Positions 62,054-64,000 of a stretch of DNA of 64,000 nt are shown here, one piece after another. The translations under genes were made by a program, and so were the position numbers. Source of the DNA: JAJKIP01 sp037200685 (lineage in GTDB: Bacteria; Bacteroidota; Bacteroidia; Chitinophagales; Chitinophagaceae); NCBI GenBank assembly GCA_037200685.1, contig JBBCIG010000017.1:62001-126000 (forward strand), in the 5' to 3' direction. The notes beneath the pieces were generated by a model that was not told where the DNA came from, ran no database searches, and saw only the letters and a program-made list of their open reading frames with translations. Numbering within the stretch: position 1 is the first letter of the stretch; every line of letters begins with the position of its first letter.

Positions 62054-62122
62054 TGATTACCGGAGAGATGACTTTCCGGGCTGACAAATTTATAGTAATC
62101 ATTCCACACAATTGTTATCATT

Positions 62123-62130
62123 TATCTTTG
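62123..62130 (+). promoter_or_regulatory. Candidate -7 promoter element of galM
   Basis: TATCTTTG, 47 bp before the ATG at 62177. Confidence 0.45.
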
Positions 62131-62176
62131 CCCTTCCATTTATGCTTATTTTATTCCTGACATTCAATTTTGCCAA

Positions 62177-63310
62177 ATGAAATTTATTTTAAAACAAACA
62201 ATTTTTGTTGCAGCAGCGCTATTGATTTTTGCCAACATACAGGCAACGCCGGGCAAGAAAACCTTGCCTCCCAAAGGAATTACTTCCATCACCTGGGGAC
62301 AGCTCGATGGTAAAGAGGTAAAACTCTTTACACTTACTAATAAAAACGGCGGTGAAGTTAAAATCACCAACTATGGTGCGATCATTACTTCATGGGTGGC
62401 GCCTGAAAAAAATGGTTCATTCAGCAATGTTGTACTGGGCTTTGATAGTCTCAAGAACTACCTGTCCCGAGGTAATCCTTTCTTTGGTGCATTGGCAGGC
62501 AGGTACGCCAACCGGATTGGCAAAGCAAAATTCACGCTGGATGGAACAACTTACAATCTAACTGCAAACAATGGCCCTAACCAATTACATGGCGGCCGCA
62601 AAGGTTTTGATAAAGTAGTTTGGGATGCAGAGGCCATTGTTGAAAAAAATCCATCAATAACACTTACTTATTTTAGTAAAGACGGAGAAGAGGGGTATCC
62701 TGGCAATTTGAAGGTGAAAGTTATATATTCTTTATCCGATGCTAATGAATTATCGATTGATTACAGTGCGGAAACAGATAAAACAACAGTTGTAAACCTC
62801 ACCCAACACAGTTATTTTAATTTAACCGGCGATGTAAGTAATACAGTATTGAATGAAACATTGCAGATTGACGCCAGCAACTACACTCCTTTTGACAGCA
62901 CATCAATTCCCACGGGTGAGATTGTTCCTGTCACAGGGACGCCATTTGATTTCACCAAACCCCACAAGGTGGGTGAACGCATTGCTTTATTAAAAGGTGG
63001 TTATGATCACAATTTTGTGCTGAATAAAAAAACTAAATCGCTCAGCCGTATTGCTACTGTAACAGACAGCATGAGCCGCAGGAAAATGGAAGTATACACA
63101 ATGGAACCAGCAGTGCAACTTTATACAGCCAATTCATTAAACGGTTCGCTGAAAAACAGGGATGGCAAACCCATCTTTAAATATTGCGGGCTTTGCCTGG
63201 AAACACAGCACTTTCCTGATTCACCGAATAAACCCAACTTCCCGTCAACAGTATTGAAGCCGGGTGAAAAATATCATACAGTTACGAAATATAAAATTTC
63301 TGTTTTTTAA
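62177..63310 (+). CDS. galM: Aldose 1-epimerase (galactose mutarotase)
   Basis: 377 residues. An N-terminal export signal (KQTIFVAAALLIFANIQAT) makes it a periplasmic form. Beta-sandwich family motifs: NKNGGEVKITNYGAIITSWV, GRYANRIGKAKFTLDGTTYN, NGPNQLHGGRKGFDKVVWDA (catalytic His), NLTQHSYFNLTGD, and the closing CLETQHFPDSPNKPNFPST with the catalytic Glu. It interconverts alpha- and beta-anomers of hexoses. It is followed after one base by a HAD phosphatase, so the two are co-transcribed for sugar use. Confidence 0.95.
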   Translation: MKFILKQTIFVAAALLIFANIQATPGKKTLPPKGITSITWGQLDGKEVKLFTLTNKNGGEVKITNYGAIITSWVAPEKNGSFSNVVLGFDSLKNYLSRGNPFFGALAGRYANRIGKAKFTLDGTTYNLTANNGPNQLHGGRKGFDKVVWDAEAIVEKNPSITLTYFSKDGEEGYPGNLKVKVIYSLSDANELSIDYSAETDKTTVVNLTQHSYFNLTGDVSNTVLNETLQIDASNYTPFDSTSIPTGEIVPVTGTPFDFTKPHKVGERIALLKGGYDHNFVLNKKTKSLSRIATVTDSMSRRKMEVYTMEPAVQLYTANSLNGSLKNRDGKPIFKYCGLCLETQHFPDSPNKPNFPSTVLKPGEKYHTVTKYKISVF

Positions 63311-63311
63311 C

Positions 63312-63977
63312 ATGCCGCAACAACCACAAGCCTTTTTATTTGACCTGAATGGAACGATCATTGACGATATGCAGTACCACATCAAAGCGTGGCATAAGAT
63401 ATTCAATGACCTTGGCGTTGACCTTACTTACGAACAAACTAAAGTGCAATGCTATGGCAAGAATGAAGAAGTGATTGAAAGGGTAATACCAGGCAAATTT
63501 TCCCTGGAAGAAAAAACAGGGATGGGTTATAAAAAAGAAGAGCAATACCAAAAGGAATTCCGCCCTTATCTTAAGTTAATTGATGGCCTCGGTGAGTTTT
63601 TAAAAGAAGCAAAGAAGGCTGGAATAAAAATGGCGATCGGTTCCGCGGCTGTCATGTTTAATGTAGATTTTGTTTTAGATGGCTTAAACATCCGGCATTA
63701 TTTTGATTCGATTGTCAGCGCCGATGATGTAACGCTCAGCAAACCTCACCCGGAAACTTTTTTAAACTGCGCTGAAGAGTTACACTTTCCTGCCGCCAAT
63801 TGTATTGTGTTTGAAGATGCGCCAAAAGGTATCGAAGCGGCCATCAATGCAGGGATGAAATCCGTTGTACTCACCACCATGCACGAGCAACATGAGTTTA
63901 AATCCTACGACAAGCACATCATTGCTTACGGAAAGAATTTCACTGAAATTTCTTTGGAGAAAATAATGAAAGGATAG
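63312..63977 (+). CDS. HAD-family phosphatase/phosphoglucomutase-like
   Basis: 221 residues from the ATG at 63312; the longer frame from 63264 would overlap galM. HAD motif I is AFLFDLNGTIIDDMQYHIKA, with DxNGT in place of DxDGT, so the second catalytic Asp is Asn. Motif II is KMAIGSAAVM, motif III region SKPHPETFL, motif IV VFEDAPKGIEAAINAGMKSV. The cap and layout are beta-phosphoglucomutase-like. The Asn would weaken mutase acid/base chemistry, so a phosphatase or altered role is possible. Coupled to galM. Confidence 0.85.
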   Translation: MPQQPQAFLFDLNGTIIDDMQYHIKAWHKIFNDLGVDLTYEQTKVQCYGKNEEVIERVIPGKFSLEEKTGMGYKKEEQYQKEFRPYLKLIDGLGEFLKEAKKAGIKMAIGSAAVMFNVDFVLDGLNIRHYFDSIVSADDVTLSKPHPETFLNCAEELHFPAANCIVFEDAPKGIEAAINAGMKSVVLTTMHEQHEFKSYDKHIIAYGKNFTEISLEKIMKG

Positions 63978-64000
63978 CGCAAAAACCGGTGGAAAAACCC

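Overview
The window looks like a chromosomal segment from a Bacteroidota bacterium, most likely a member of Chitinophagales/Chitinophagaceae. Support comes from four cell-surface proteins with type IX secretion (T9SS) sorting domains, a PKD-rich gliding-type adhesin paired with a PorP/SprF outer-membrane protein, candidate promoters with the Bacteroidota -7 element TAnnTTTG, and many DinB-like, DUF1543, DUF2071, DUF885 and DUF4258 genes. The species assignment is inference.

Layout. Positions 1-9.8 kb form a worn accessory region: a Tat-exported mannonate-dehydratase-like gene, a DUF1080 gene, an IS110-family transposase, a two-gene module with a CxxC/HNH-like partner, an NTF2-like gene and an M48 protease gene, all carrying frameshifts, together with minisatellites and dispersed repeats. 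From 10 to 26 kb the genes are mostly intact: a DUF885 peptidase-like lipoprotein, an alpha/beta hydrolase, YdeI-like, M23 peptidase, two secreted surface proteins, DinB-like, two tandem small membrane paralogues, a YwqK/TPR protein and a large propeller-type sensor kinase with a degenerate ATPase domain. At 25-27.5 kb sit an EVE-HNH nuclease that resembles modification-dependent restriction enzymes and a frameshifted Bro-N gene. From 27.5 to 34 kb there is a DoxX/DUF2071/methyltransferase/membrane-protein operon, a VOC protein, a Sel1-TonB protein and several secreted proteins. From 34.6 to 54 kb come large T9SS cargo proteins, a flavin monooxygenase, a glutamine-synthetase-like/APH-like kinase/HAD gene set, two copies of an unrecognised ~105-residue protein, the 1602-residue PKD adhesin with its SprF partner, and a secreted glycosidase-like protein. 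From 54 to 64 kb lie housekeeping genes: priA, plsC-type acyltransferase, mtaB, amine oxidase, a tRNA-Val locus, galM and a HAD phosphatase.

The most unusual content is not a gene. At least 17 copies (plus fragments) of one 50-160 bp dispersed repeat, marked by TGCGACGCA and TGCTAGTAGCA mini-palindromes, lie in intergenic spaces in both orientations. A second, shorter palindrome family (TCCCG-N6-8-CGGGA) has landed inside one copy of that repeat and inside two tRNA-Val-like sequences flanking an intact tRNA-Val(GAC), with a broken GIY-YIG nuclease gene between them. A third hairpin family forms three in-frame 33-bp repeats inside mtaB. Together these point to a genome shaped by small palindromic elements that tolerate insertion in RNA and protein genes.

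Limits: all calls are by eye from translated sequence and motifs; no database search, alignment or RNA folding was run. Many frameshifts fall in A or T runs, so some broken genes may be sequencing errors rather than true pseudogenes.
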